A DNA stretch of 64,000 nt from Nitzschia sp. pyKryTriq1. Taxonomy: Eukaryota; Bacillariophyta; Bacillariophyceae; Bacillariales; Bacillariaceae. Shown here piece after piece: positions 1 through 11,375 of the stretch (position 1 is the stretch's first letter; every line of letters starts with the position of its first letter). Where the stretch lies: positions 3,534,001 through 3,598,000 of the forward strand of contig OY101117.1 of the NCBI GenBank assembly GCA_956465555.1. The letters are read 5' to 3'. The position numbers and the translations under genes were made by a program. The notes beneath the pieces were generated by a model that was not told the origin of the DNA, did no database searches, and saw nothing but the letters and a program-made list of their open reading frames with translations.

Positions 1-216
1 GATCTTTCGGCTGGTGGTCCACCACCAAAAGCCCATCCTCGTGTTGTCGGGGCCGCTTACTGGAAGGAATTTTCAAGTCAAAATACTACTACTACTACTA
101 CTGGCACCTCGTCGTCCGCTTCACCGAATCATCACGCCCAACAACAAGCCGACGCTTTGGAATCGGTCATGCAAAAGAAACAACAAAAATCGAGTAGTGG
201 TTGGAGTTTGTGGTAA
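1..216 (+). CDS. 3' end of an unknown protein (5' part outside window)
   Basis: Reading from base 1 in frame 1 there is an open stretch of 71 codons ending at TAA 214-216. The C-terminus contains AAYWKEFSSQ, a run of six Thr, a Ser-rich stretch, a Gln/Lys-rich stretch and ends SGWSLW. Codon use and the frame being open to the window edge suggest the last exon of a gene whose body lies to the left. The family is not recognised. A different frame that begins with ATG at 14 is a shadow. Confidence 0.5.
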   Translation, partial: DLSAGGPPPKAHPRVVGAAYWKEFSSQNTTTTTTGTSSSASPNHHAQQQADALESVMQKKQQKSSSGWSLW

Positions 217-559
217 CAAGAATTCATTGTAATATTACCTTACTAACTACTACTACTCTAGAGTAAAGGTACATGTACTGTACACGAGTATAGCTAGAAT
301 ACCGTAGTTATAAAAGAGGAGGGTTCTTCTACCACTCATAGTACAGTGCCGATACTAGTAGTAGTAGGATCGGCCCTACACGTGGCAAGTGTAGCAGCTT
401 TAATTTTTGCCAATACTACTAAGGCTACACCTTAGACACTTCCTACACTTGTTACTGTCATTGTAACAAGAACATTTGTGCAAGCGGAACGGATTTGCTC
501 CAACTACAGGGGCGGTAGAGGTAGTGGAGTTTTCCCCGGAGTTGGGTTTTGTCGCCCGC
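217..559. other. Intergenic, TAC/TAG-rich
   Basis: Short runs of CTA/TAC/GTA trimers (for example around 240-260 and 355-370). No gene is supported. Confidence 0.5.
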
Positions 560-823
560 GGCTGCGCAGTAGGAATCCTACGGGAGCCTACGACGACGAC
601 GATGACGACAATCCCCAATCCATTTCCAGCATCCAAAAAGAATTCCGACATTCGATTTGGCACGTATAACATCCAAAGTGGCCGCAATGGCCGCCTTGAG
701 ACCTGCCTCCGAGCGATGGGGCAGATGGGGCTCCACTGGGGTATCCTCACGGAAACCAAGCTGACCGGTGGCATCCACACCCGATTCTCTTCGGATTATC
801 ATGTGTTTGCCACACTAATTTAG
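560..823 (+). mobile_element. Truncated LINE (non-LTR retrotransposon) endonuclease fragment
   Basis: The translated stretch from about 638 to 823 reads RFGTYNIQSGRNGRLETCLR and continues to GILTETKLTGG. It matches the N-terminal part of the exonuclease-endonuclease-phosphatase fold used by APE-type LINEs: the NIQSGRN motif (Asn of the active site) and the TETK motif (metal-binding Glu). The frame is open from 476, but the part before about 630 is low-complexity Thr and does not look like the family. The reading ends at a stop at 821-823, long before the catalytic Asp/His motifs, and no reverse transcriptase follows, so this is a short 5' scrap of an ORF2-like gene. A host EEP-family exon is a less likely alternative. 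Confidence 0.6.
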
Positions 824-1573
824 TTACTACTACCTTGACGGCGGTCGTCTCCTTGAGAGCAATGTAGTCTACAAGTACGGTACAATCTACTACTATGTTT
901 TAAGGTAATACTTTTACTGTACTACGATGGTCGTACTAAGAACGCCAGTAGTACTGGTACTACAACAGTACCTACCACCCAGTACAGTACTCTACAGTAT
1001 AAAATAATACCGGTACCGTACCTGGTACCGTAGGTAGTAGTAGACTATCAGAATTGTTGCTGACACTTTCTCAGCGAGATGGAACGCATCCAAGCTACCT
1101 GTAGTACTTAAGCTGTTCCCCATCCGTTGTGCGAGGCAGCCGAGACAAGGCATATATGATATTTCATGTTACTGGCTGCAATTAAATTCAAAGGGTCCTC
1201 TATTTAAAATTGGCGCTTAGGGAATGAAATTTTCACTTTCGCATATATTTTCGTCGTTCTTCGAACCGTTGGGGATATCGATATCAACAAGCATGAAGCA
1301 TTTAGATTTCCTTCTTTGTCCCAATGTCGGATTTGTTGGACAATAATAATTATTCTAAATACGCTCACACTGGATACTTACTGTACTTCGTTCCGTACTA
1401 CAGACTCGACGTGTTGTCGTCGTCGTCGTCGGCGGCATCAGACATACTGGTACCCAGACACAGACAGCACGCTAGAAGCAGTAATTTTTTCACTTGTATG
1501 CCACAAAAAACAATTTTCTCGAGACGTTGGTATGACTACAAGCTCCAAGACTATACAACCACGATCTTTCATC
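824..1573. other. Intergenic / 5' flank of the first membrane-protein gene
   Basis: Contains GTAC-rich repeats at 880-1050 and AT-richer DNA at 1140-1320. The open frame from 1316 into the next gene lacks secretory features before residue 87 and is taken as 5' UTR. Confidence 0.4.
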
Positions 1574-3802
1574 ATGAAGCTCGGGTTTACTACTACAAGA
1601 AGTACCCTCCTCATGGCATCCGCCGCCATCACGATGTTGTTTCAGACCGCGTCCGCCGCCAACAAGCAGCCGCGAACAACGGCGGCGCACCAGCGCCATC
1701 CGTTTGTGTTGAAAGATATGCCTGATACAGGAGAGCAGTGGTCTACTCTTGCCAATGGCATTGAGTTTCAGCCAGCTGCCAACTTATCTCCACTGGCCCA
1801 AGAGCACTTGCGTCGTTTGACGAGTAGTAGTTCTACTCCTGCTGACAAAGAGGCATATGTCAACGGCGTCTATGCTGTTGATGGACTCGAAACGTACTAC
1901 GATGAATGGGCACAAGCGTGGCGCACCCTCGGATTTTACATTGACTGCGATGCGAGCTCAGAAGATGATAATATGGATAATCAAGGTGACTGCGACGAGG
2001 AATCCGACCCCAACTGCAACTGCAAGAGGTACCTTCTGTGGGCGGCGGTAAGTGGTGCTCCTGGTGCTGGTGCTGGTGCTGGTGGGACTGCGCCGATGCA
2101 TTGTTCTTTCTTCTTGGATTTGTTGGTCTCGGAAGAGAAGAAGGAGGTTATGCTTGAAGATACGTAGTACTACGACTACAGTGTATTCGATAGATCGCAT
2201 CATGCTCGCCAAACGAACCACGCCACACATGCATCATCTGACACGATATCTGTCTTGTTGTTCTTGTTGTTGTTCTGCATTGTGATATTGTACTCCTCCT
2301 CACCTCCTTGTTATCGTCATACTAGTACATTGGTAAGTACAGGAGTTTATCTTCTTCGGTTGTCAACTATGTACTATCTTTATTCGATCTTTCGCTCATT
2401 GTTCCTTCCCATGCTCACTCGATGCTTTCTTTCATATTGCTGTTGCTGTTGTTGTTTTGATCTTCTTGCCTACTATCTTCGATCGAAAGACGAAGGCTAC
2501 TCCGGCCATCAAGTTGGAGAGTACCAGTACTATGATCGTCACGGAGACAAATGGTCGGACTATGCCTGCAAGGAATACGGAAACAACAAGCGTTGCGTCA
2601 AGATGGATTGCCACCTGCCCAACACCCACTTTTCGTTGCTAGGATTCTTCAAGGAAGCCAAGTATGAGGAGTGGATGGAACAACTCTTCAAGCACGAGGG
2701 AGATTGTCTCTGGACCGATGAAGAGTATCAATTCATGCGCAGCGAACGTGAAGCCTGGCCCCGCTACTGTACCGCGTCGGATGCGGTCGACAGTCAAGGA
2801 AGGCCCATCTACTTTGATCTCAAACCAGAAGCGTACGGATCGTACGATATTGGTCTCTACATCGATGCCTCTTGTGTGACCCCGTACACCGAAGGAAACC
2901 ACAACACGTCCGAGGTTTTGATGGAGTATGTTTGCAACGGGGGTGGCAACGGCGGTGGCGGTGGCGGAGGAAACAATGGAAATGGAAACTTCTATTCCAA
3001 CTACTGCTCCACTGGCGACTACAACGCGGAGTACCAATTCGACGATGCCTATGTCGACAACAGCAACAACTATCAGAATGGAGGGCATCCGGAAGACATC
3101 AGACGTAACCTCTACCAGCTCGAAGAAGAACTTGCCCAATGGAATGACGCCTTTGACGTCTTCAAGCAATGCTCCCCCTGCAAGTCTTCCATCTTGACGA
3201 ATATGATTGCTGGAATTGGATACACGGCCAACGCCGATGGCACCAGGTACGATTCAAGGGCCGAAGTGAACGAAAACGAACAATTTGACGACGATCAGTA
3301 CGAGTACTATGGTGAATTCCGTTGCCATGATGCTGCAGGGGCGAATAGCGTCAATCAGGTACGAACGTACAAGAGTATTGTTTGTTTGTCGTAGGTTATT
3401 GTACCTAGTATGGACTGTATCCTTGTTCTCACACCATCACGTTTTCTTCCATGATCGCCATGATTATTTCTCAAGTGCATGAAATTCAAGACTAAAACTC
3501 GAATGCAAACGGCGAGTTGGCAGGATGTCATTGTAGCCGGTTCCCAAGGTACTATCACTCAACTCCAAATTCCCACGAAGAATGGCGCTACTGGAGGAAC
3601 TGTCACTATCGGCCAATCGACTCGAAAGCAAGCGGCTTCCAGCACGGCCGGAGTGGCCTTTTCATGGCTCTTTTTGATTGCCGCTTTAGTCCTCTTTGCA
3701 GGTTCGCTCTACCGCTTGTATTCCATCAAGAAAGTATCGGATTCCACTCGTGAGCCTCTGATTATTAACAGTGGTGCTCACAGAGGAGGAGTCTCGGCAT
3801 AA
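1574..3802 (+). CDS. Secreted/type I membrane protein, first of a tandem pair (3 exons)
   Basis: Unknown family, about 557 residues. ATG 1574 is chosen because it begins a clear signal peptide (MKLGFTTTRS...TASAA), matching the start of the downstream paralog. Exons: 1574-~2051, ~2490-3358, 3476-3802. Intron 2 is clean (CAG|GTACG ... CAAG|TGC, phase 0). Intron 1 is ambiguous: the strong donor GTAAGT at 2048 gives the wrong phase with the only good acceptor (AG 2488-2489), whereas the donor GTGGTG at 2052 joins in frame (AAV-NEGYSG). The ectodomain holds the blocks CHLPNTHFSLLGFF and EWMEQLFKHEGDC, several Cys pairs and a Gly/Asn-rich spacer. A single TM helix (about 22 residues) precedes a short tail ending GGVSA. 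It shares intron positions and about half its residues with the gene at 4682. The function is not inferred. Confidence 0.75.
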
Positions 3803-4681
3803 TTCAGTATACGGTACGAGTGAGGATCGACAAAAGAAGAATCTTTGTACGATGTCATATATATTATACTATCATCTATCATCCCTTTTGTCGGTATGGT
3901 ATGAACGTGTGCTAGGTAATATGAAAGAACATATCAATCAATCGATCAATCAATCGTCTTTGCTGGACCAACCCCAACCCGCAAATAAATCGCTTCATGT
4001 GGGAGAATTATTTAGCTTTCCGTTGCAGAGATTGCCGGCATCCGGCATCAAGTTTTGAGTTGCTGCGCAGCGCTGTGGACGACGAGCGGTCGATGCAAGC
4101 ACTACACTACCTACCGGTGTGTAGTCTACAGTACCAAGTACTGCCTATTAGTCACTGTCTGGGTACTGTATAATAGTCTTCATATTGTTCCCCATCCACC
4201 CCATATCATGATCCCTCCTTCTCGTGACTGTACAAGTAGACTACCGGAACGTACTCGTACTACGATACTGGTACTGGATTGGACAATTGTATTGAGAACT
4301 GCTCGGGCTCTACGCGCTCGTTGCGGCAATAATAGCGAAAATTTTGTCGGCTCTTTTTTTCTTGATACTTAGACATTTGAATCATATGCTCAATCACCAT
4401 ATCTGTATACTAGGCGTATACAAGTCTCCAAAGACGGAACCTTTTCACATGGTTCAAAGTCTCACCCGCCGACCTGTTTATTTAGCGACGACCGGAACGA
4501 AGCGCAAGAGCGCGGTCGGCTTTCGCCAATATGGGGAGCGGAGAGAGCAGCATTCGATCTCGGGCCTTTCGTGCGTGCTGCAGTACCGCAAAGGTGTTTT
4601 CCCTCAGCAGCATCGTTCATTATTAAACTTTCACCCCTACATATCTTTCGAAAGTCTAATATTTAGTCTAATTCCAGCACC
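3803..4681. other. Intergenic between tandem paralogs
   Basis: Holds (CAAT) tetranucleotide runs near 3935-3955 and GTAC-rich DNA at 4100-4290. It is the likely promoter of the 4682 gene. No other gene is supported. Confidence 0.4.
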
Positions 4682-5295
4682 ATGAAGATCATCGTTCTGA
4701 CCTCTGCTGCCATGGTGTTGTTGTCGTCGTCGTCTTCCTCCGTGGCCTCTGCTGCACTCACCAAGAAGCAGCAGCTACTCCTGAAGCAACGAAACAGCCA
4801 CCAAGCCTTGTTTTTGAAAGACTTGCCCAATGCGGGCGGAGAGTGGCAAACCCTGGAGAACGGTGTCGAGGTCCAGCCCGCTAGCAACTTGTCTCCATTG
4901 GCCCAAGAGCATCTGCGCCGTTTGACATGGGGCAAGTCTAGCGGTAGTAGTAGTATGGAGAATGACGCCAACGGCATGACAACCATCTACAAGGACGGTA
5001 CCGAAACGTACTACGATGAATACTCGCAAGCCTGGCGGGCTTTGGGATTTTACATTGACTGCGATGCCGATGTGCAAGAAGACGGTCGTCGTCAACTAGA
5101 AGACGATAATAACGATGGCATTACCTGTCAACGATACATGTTGTGGGCTGCGGTAAGAAAATCAATATTACCTGTACCTCCTGTACGGGTACCGGTACCG
5201 GTACCTGTACTGAAAGAAGTACAACCGATGATGGATGATGACGTCTTCTCACCTATTGTATATATATTGCTCCTGTTCCTACTGCACTGCACTGA

Positions 5296-5335
<40 letters not shown>

Positions 5336-6568
5336 CTATCTAGTACGTCGACGAAGAATATTCGGGCCATGGGGTGGGAGAGTACAAGTACTATGATCGT
5401 AAATCCAATCGTTGGTCCGACTATGCGTGCCAAAAGTTCAACAACACGGAACGTTGCGTCCCCATGGATTGCCACTTGCCCAACACCCACTTTTCTCTCA
5501 TTGGATTCTTCAAGGAACCCAATTATGGAGAATGGATGGAACAACTCTTCAAGCACGAAGGAGATTGTGTCTGGACCGACGAAGAATTTCAGTTCATGCA
5601 AGGAGATCGTGATGCATGGCCCGAAGAGTGCGGTGCCACGGGCTTGACCACTTCCTCTGGAAGTACCCTTTACTATGACCTCAAACCGGCCCTCTATGGA
5701 TCCTACGATATTGGATTGTATACCGAGTCCGCCTGTATCGAGGAGTATACTGGAGACGAGTATACGGCCAAAGATGTTGTGGGAGGAGACGATGGAGGAG
5801 ATGATGGAGGAGATTTGTACGACGATTTGGCCACTTGGAATTCCGCCTTTGATGTCTTTAAGCAATGCCAACCCTGCAAGGCCTACATGTTGACCGATAT
5901 CGTTGCAGGTATGGGATATGCAGCCAATGCCGATGGCAACCGATATGGCGATGCCGATGCCAATAACAACGGAGGACGTCTCCGAAAGTTGCAAGATGGT
6001 GAAGATGGTGAAGACGAGGAATTCCGTTGTCACGATGCGGCAGGATACGATAGTGTGAATCAGGTACGTTTCTTCCTATTGCATGCTTTTGGAGAGAGAG
6101 AGAGAGACGATGATGTGCTTATTATGGAGATGCACAATGCTCACTTCGTGCTTTCAATTTTTGTCGAATGTTGATGTTATTGTATTCCATTCCATTCCTT
6201 GTCTACTACTACTACTACTACTACTCTCTTAGTGCATGAAATTCAAAACCAAGACACGAATGATGACCGCTTCGTGGCAAGACGTCATGCTCGCCGGTGC
6301 TCAAGGCACTATCGCTCAAGTCGTTGTTCCTGGATTCTATAGCTCGGCCGCTCAATCTTACAATTTTAATACCCAGAAATTTGGAGCCACGTCTCGCAAT
6401 CAAGGCATTACGAACGGCAGCCCCGTTGGCTACTTTTTGTATTTGACCGTCGCGGTTCTTTTCTTTACCGTTTCGTTCTTGAGATGCATGGTCGTCTTCA
6501 ACGATACCCGCAAGACGAAGGAAATCATGGAACCATTGGTGGAAAACACCGAAGCAGTCACCGCCTAA
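4682..6568 (+). CDS. Secreted/type I membrane protein, second of a tandem pair (3 exons)
   Basis: Paralog of the 1574-3802 gene. Exons 4682-5152, 5344-6063 and 6233-6568 join in phase 0 at both introns (GCG|GTAAGA...CTAG|TAC and CAG|GTACGT...TTAG|TGC), giving 508 residues. A signal peptide (MKIIVLTSAAMVLL followed by a Ser run and SVASAA) leads a Cys-containing ectodomain with ETYYDEYSQAWRALGFYIDC, CHLPNTHFSLIGFFKE and EWMEQLFKHEGDC. One TM helix near the C-terminus (YFLYLTVAVLFFTVSFL) is followed by a tail of about 35 residues. Intron 1 carries a (CT)n run at 5301-5332 and a TACCGGTA cluster. The conserved exon boundaries show a whole-gene tandem duplication. The family is known to me only as diatom hypothetical membrane proteins. 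Confidence 0.85.
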
Positions 6569-7392
6569 AAAAAGATGAACCATCACATCACTTCTTGTTG
6601 GTATATCACTACATACCGTACTAACTATCACTATTATTATCATCAATATTATTACTGTGCCACAATCGCTCTGCTGAGGAGTCACCACGACCACCACCAC
6701 AATTGCAAGTGAAGAACTCGATTCCTCCTTGAATCATCAAGGAATCAATTAGTCAATCAGTCAGTCAATCAATTTTATTATATTATAATATAAACAACAC
6801 GAAGACACGCACAGCTTCGATTTTTCTTGTTAGTGTACTAGAGTATCTATCATTTTTTATATTTGATGTATTTCCACTGAGTACAGTAATAATATTACTG
6901 TGGCTCCTTGTTTCCTTTCGTCCGCTCTCCTGTTGAATAGAACGATGAGCAAATAATAATGACGAGCCAACAATGAATGAATGAATGAAAGAATCATCAG
7001 CATCAAGCCTCACTGCTCGTTGTTGAGCAGGCGGCAGAAGAGAGCAGACGAGCGAAGGTCGGCGGTGATCATGGACGACGACTCATTTGACTTCATTTTC
7101 GACCCCTTCGACTTTCTTTTCTTACTGAACTTGGCCTGGTGTGTTTAGCTAGATGCTTCCCTACTACCGGTAGCTCTCTAGTAGAGAGTAATGTAGCTGC
7201 GGAAGTACTCTTCACTCTACTAGTAGTAGTAGTAGTAGTAGTAGTAGGAGACTACACGTAGTACTAGTAGTAGAGAGCAGAAGGAATGTAGGGAAGTAAA
7301 ACAAGAGGAGTTGGTTATGATAGTATGAAAACCAAAATGTAATACTAGTAGCTGCGTTAGTAGTAGTAGTAGATGAATGCATCGTTGGTGCT
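6569..7392. other. Intergenic between convergent genes
   Basis: Contains (CAAT/CAGT)n near 6745-6770, (GAAT)n near 6970-6990 and (TAG)n at 7220-7245 and 7360-7373. No gene is supported. Confidence 0.4.
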
Positions 7393-8406
7393 TTAAAAGG
7401 GATCATTGTACTTGGATGATGGCATTCGAGGATTGAAGACAAATCCAAGAGAGCATAGACGTGCAATACGATCCGGCGTCATGTTGGAGCTTTTTGATTC
7501 TGTGTATAGCTTGAACTGCCGACGTTGGCACTTGACCCAGATTGCCAGTTGAGGATTCTCAGAATACTTTTTCGGGACATTGGTATGCCCAAAGATTTGT
7601 TTGAAAGTCGCGAGCTCTTGCAAGCGTTCTTCCCAACCGGCCGCGTGCGAGTCCCAAACAAAGCCAAGATTTGCCAGTGCGGCTTGACGTTCGGCCGTCA
7701 TGGTGGAATGTTTTCCTTCCTGTTTGATGCGATACTGGTAGCGTTGGCGCTTGACCCAGTGGGCTAGAGAAGGGTTGCGTTCCCAGTTGAGTGGAACTAA
7801 GCAGTGTTGAAATTCGTTGTGAAAGCTGACAAGCTCCAGGTATCGTTGGTTCCATTGTTCCACGTGACTGTTGCGAAAGCCAGAGTCAATGCTGTCACTG
7901 CAGCAACTGGTTGCAGAACTTGAGATGGTTCGTTGTCTCTTCTTGGGTCTTGGCATGGAAGTCGATTGGAAGCCTTCTTTGGAAGAGTCTTCGTCGACAA
8001 GGTACGTCTCGTGACTTCTCTTGAGATTGCTCACTGAGAAGGAATTAGATTTCATGAGAGGCGAAGGTTTGGTAGCAGTCTCTCGGACGAGCATCTTGAG
8101 ATTGCGAAGGAAGCCCTCATCTTTGTGCCAGACGGCGTTGGCGAGAGGGACTTCTCGCACAAAGACGGCACTCTTGGGGTCGATCGGTGTGGGCTCGCAC
8201 ATACTCGGCAGACTGTCGAGGCTCGAGAACACGAGCGATGAAAGTGATGAGACACATAGCGGGCCTCCATCGTAATCATCGGCATCGCTGCTACTAGTAG
8301 GGCAGAGCACAGACTCTGCTTTTCTGAGAAAATCGTCAAGGCTCTCCATGCTGGGCGATTGAAGTTGGAGAAGTCCGGGGTGGGCATTCGATCGATGATA
8401 CATCAT
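7393..8406 (-). CDS. HA-repeat (helicase-associated domain) nuclear protein
   Basis: Intronless, 337 residues, ATG at 8406. Two copies of the helicase-associated domain (Pfam PF03457 type) lie at about residues 184-252 and 258-325. Each starts W(N/E)(Q/E)R and has the signature W(V)K(R/C)QR(Y/R)Q, ending with MT..R...L..LGF(V)(W/F). The N-terminal half is acidic and Ser-rich with a basic cluster PRPKKRQR at about 152-159, a likely nuclear localisation signal. Stand-alone HA-repeat proteins without a helicase core are abundant in diatoms. The repeats are Myb-like three-helix bundles in the family, so DNA binding is a reasonable inference, but the targets are unknown. Confidence 0.85.
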   Translation of the reverse strand: MMYHRSNAHPGLLQLQSPSMESLDDFLRKAESVLCPTSSSDADDYDGGPLCVSSLSSLVFSSLDSLPSMCEPTPIDPKSAVFVREVPLANAVWHKDEGFLRNLKMLVRETATKPSPLMKSNSFSVSNLKRSHETYLVDEDSSKEGFQSTSMPRPKKRQRTISSSATSCCSDSIDSGFRNSHVEQWNQRYLELVSFHNEFQHCLVPLNWERNPSLAHWVKRQRYQYRIKQEGKHSTMTAERQAALANLGFVWDSHAAGWEERLQELATFKQIFGHTNVPKKYSENPQLAIWVKCQRRQFKLYTESKSSNMTPDRIARLCSLGFVFNPRMPSSKYNDPF

Positions 8407-9627
8407 TATAAAGTGTAGAGTGTTGATTTATTAAAAATATGATGCAGGTTGAGATGATTCAAAATTGTGAGAAGGGCCATCGGTCGACTACAAGTACGGT
8501 AGTCGTAGATGGAAAAAAAATGAAGACTTCTCGGTTTCTCGGATGATTTCTTGCCGCATGGTCGGTTGTCCCGCCTCGCTTGGTATCTGGTTTGACCAGT
8601 TCCATAAGCCCATGTGAAGACGTCATAAGAACGGGAACGAATTTAGGTAACGATCCCGAATAAATTGGACGCGACCACTATTTGAAAACAAGGCGATACC
8701 GAAATGTCATTTAACATTCGGGGAATCGTTCCTCCTCCTTGACGAATGATTCTCCGACGTACTCGTAAAACCGAAAGATCAAAGTTCTACCGGACATTCT
8801 CCATTTTTTCCCTTTCAAACTTTTTGTCTGTGATAATACTACCGGTAGATGTTTTGAGCCTTATTGTACTAACCTTCAAGAATGAGCCTTATTCTAATCA
8901 TCCATCATCGAACCGTCAAAACTATTACTCCTACTACCTCCGATCCCGAAAGAGCTAAGGTGCAATACCGCAAGGCGGGAACGGTAATGGAGCGACACTT
9001 GAATTCTCCAACAACTCAGTGCTGCTCTTAAAAACAACAGAACAGGCCTTGTTCCTTTTGTTGAACTAACAATGTCAACAAGGTGGTTCTACTAGCTACT
9101 ACCAGAGCCCCCCGTGAGAAACCCTGAAAACGAAAGACAAGGCTCCTCCACGACCCTGAAATCCTGAGAGCGAAGCAGCAGCATCAACAGCAGATAGGGA
9201 TGATATGAACAAATGAGGATGCGGTACCGTTGTCGGACCAATCCCGGTAGAGGAGAAAACACAAGGGTGAGAATAAATCCTCTTGTTCGCTTCAAGAAGT
9301 CCCCCCCGCTCTTTCGCTGATTCAAGATTTGCTATCAGACGAGTGCAGTAGCGCTTCGACGACTTTGTCCTCGGCAAGTCTTATGGTAGCTCTTTACAAA
9401 CTCTCTAAACTCTCTACTAGAGTAGAGAATCCTAGTGATGATGGTACTACGCTTTCGCTCCTAGCAGTAGCTCTTGTTGGTGGTACTACACTCCAGAGTT
9501 GTTGATCGTTTACGTACAAGAAGAATCTACTAGTAGACAAGACGAAGATAGAGGAGTAGTTCTACTGCTGTATGTCATTCGATCTTAGTAGAATGCTATA
9601 CTGTTCTTAGCAACTGTGATACTACTA
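8407..9627. other. Intergenic, no gene supported
   Basis: Includes the probable promoter of the HA-repeat gene. Short open frames at 8746-8958 and 9092-9377 have no recognisable features. 9400-9560 is rich in CTCTACTAG-like motifs. Confidence 0.4.
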
Positions 9628-10416
9628 CTAGCAAGCACTTCGAACGGGCAGTCTCAAGCTATTACCAGTGCTCTTCTTTTGGGAAAGTAGCAAGAGACTA
9701 TCACGGTGCCCAGTCATCACCAGCAAATTTCCCCCACATCTCGTGGGCGAACAACAAGAAGAAGTAGCGCTCCATCGACCGGCACCAGCGCTGGAGCTCA
9801 GTGGTGGAGGTCGGTCTATATCAATAGACTTTTTCTTAGTATTCTTGCGCCTGGTGGTGGTGGCGGTGGACGAAGATATAGCGCAACGAGACAGTGATTC
9901 TACTACTTCTGCGGATGCCAGTTTGGCGGCCCGAATTCTCGCTTCTTCTTGGGCCTCTTTCGAAGTCTTTTGGTACGCGCTAGAGATCATGGTTCCATCA
10001 GTAACGTGCGCCACGTGTTCCCACTGTCGCTCTTGTTCCAACAAAACGGCGTATACGCCTGCGTTTCTTCGCTGCCGTCGATGGGATCGTACCGCACAGG
10101 AGGTTTCCAATCCGAGCAGGGAGTCGTTGGGAGGAGGAGTGGATCGCTTCGATTGAATCAGCAGCTCTTCGTCTCGCTTGGCCATTGCTTTATAATCTCG
10201 AGACGTGTACCAAATATCCGACAGCTGGACCGCAGACTCGTCGTAATCGGCATGTAGAGGGACCAGATACGAAACCTTGACGACCTTTACCGCGGAATTG
10301 AAGTGGACGTAGGTAGTCGTACCACTGGTTTCTTGGTGCAGCGGTCGTTGCCGTTTTCTCATTGGACTACTACAAGCAGTAGATGTAGTCGAAGTATTGG
10401 AAGAATTGGTTGTCAT
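9628..10416 (-). CDS. Diatom-type hypothetical protein, paralog of 17961-18740
   Basis: 262 residues from ATG 10416; an ATG two codons upstream at 10422 is possible. The frame is open further 5', but the paralog starts at the same Met-X-Met, which fixes the start region. A conserved core reads VHFNSAVKVVKVSYLVPLHA, then DYDE, AVQ.SDIWYTSR.Y and NDSLLGLE, followed by a charged region, a PPPLSSSAGAGRW block, GHRDSL and a terminal LRLPVRSAC. There are no membrane segments or signal peptide. The VxF....VKVV...YLVPLH/WYT pattern recurs in diatom proteins of unknown role, so only family membership is claimed. It is divergently oriented to the 6PGL gene, 959 bp away. Confidence 0.75.
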   Translation of the reverse strand: MTTNSSNTSTTSTACSSPMRKRQRPLHQETSGTTTYVHFNSAVKVVKVSYLVPLHADYDESAVQLSDIWYTSRDYKAMAKRDEELLIQSKRSTPPPNDSLLGLETSCAVRSHRRQRRNAGVYAVLLEQERQWEHVAHVTDGTMISSAYQKTSKEAQEEARIRAAKLASAEVVESLSRCAISSSTATTTRRKNTKKKSIDIDRPPPLSSSAGAGRWSATSSCCSPTRCGGNLLVMTGHRDSLLLLSQKKSTGNSLRLPVRSAC

Positions 10417-11375
10417 GATCATGGTTGTAACTACTAGTACTCGTACTTTGGAAAATATTATTTTTGTGAGCCCGATTTTGTGATTTCGGATTCTAGCTGT
10501 GCGTGGCAATTGAGAAACGCCGTTCTTGAATTTTAATTACTACTTGGACACCGACCACGCCCCGGGAGCCTATGTGTTGCTTCGCACTCTATTTAACGTA
10601 AATAGAGATGATGATGATGATGATTCTACGATTATTTCCTTGCTTTTTATTTCCCCGCATTTTCAATTCACGATCACGACTACCGGTACGGTGCTTGTAC
10701 AACAGGCGCTGTACTCTTACAGTACCGGTACAGTCGTGCCCGAGATTCGATGCATGGTAAGTATGTGAGTCAGAACCCACTAAATGAAATGGGTGAACCA
10801 TTCGAGAATTCCCTTTTGTTGACGCAAGTACTACCTGCGTGACAGGTGTACCGGTACCAGGTACGGTACACATACGCCTCGGGTAACCACCACCATCATC
10901 ATTATGACGAGTGTTGTCTTTGTTGGGCCTTTCGCCGGCCGAGAGGCCATTTTTTAAGAAATTTGGATTCATTCGTCTGTACTTGGTACGCTTAAGCTCG
11001 GCCGCGATGATCGATCCTTGACAACCGTTCATCTGAGCCAACGGTCTGACTGTCTGGCCGTTCCAGCAGCAACCTCCCAAGATTATTATGAGAAGATCGC
11101 GAATGAATGATATCATTATGATGTCAGCAGATTATGTATGTGTTGGTGTTCTCATGCAGCACAACATCGCATATCCATCATTTCCATCATCATCTTCCAT
11201 CTGTCTGTGTATCCCACGCACAAGAAAGATACGACAACGGGTTGTTCCTGGTCTTCCGGTATCATTATTATAATATCTCGAGACTGCATTTCTTCACCAC
11301 TTTCACTTCTCATCGTTCGCTTAGGAGCTACAGTACAGTACTACAGTACGGACAGTATCAAAATAATACAGTAGT
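10417..11375. other. Divergent intergenic region (shared promoter zone)
   Basis: Lies between the start of the minus-strand gene at 10416 and the plus-strand 6PGL gene at 11376, so it must hold both promoters. It contains (GAT)n at 10608-10622, TACCGGTA palindromes near 10680, 10722 and 10850, and ACAGTACT repeats just before 11376. A minus-strand 175-codon frame at 10589-11116 is not convincing. Confidence 0.45.

Noticed and set aside
5128-6033. 301-codon minus-strand frame
   Set aside because: Antisense shadow of exon 2 of the second tandem membrane-protein gene, which has a solved in-frame exon chain.
10589-11116. 175-codon minus-strand frame with NGCQGSIIAAELKR
   Set aside because: It lies across the divergent promoter zone, ends in simple (GAT)n-derived sequence and has no recognised homology. 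Kept only as a remote possibility.
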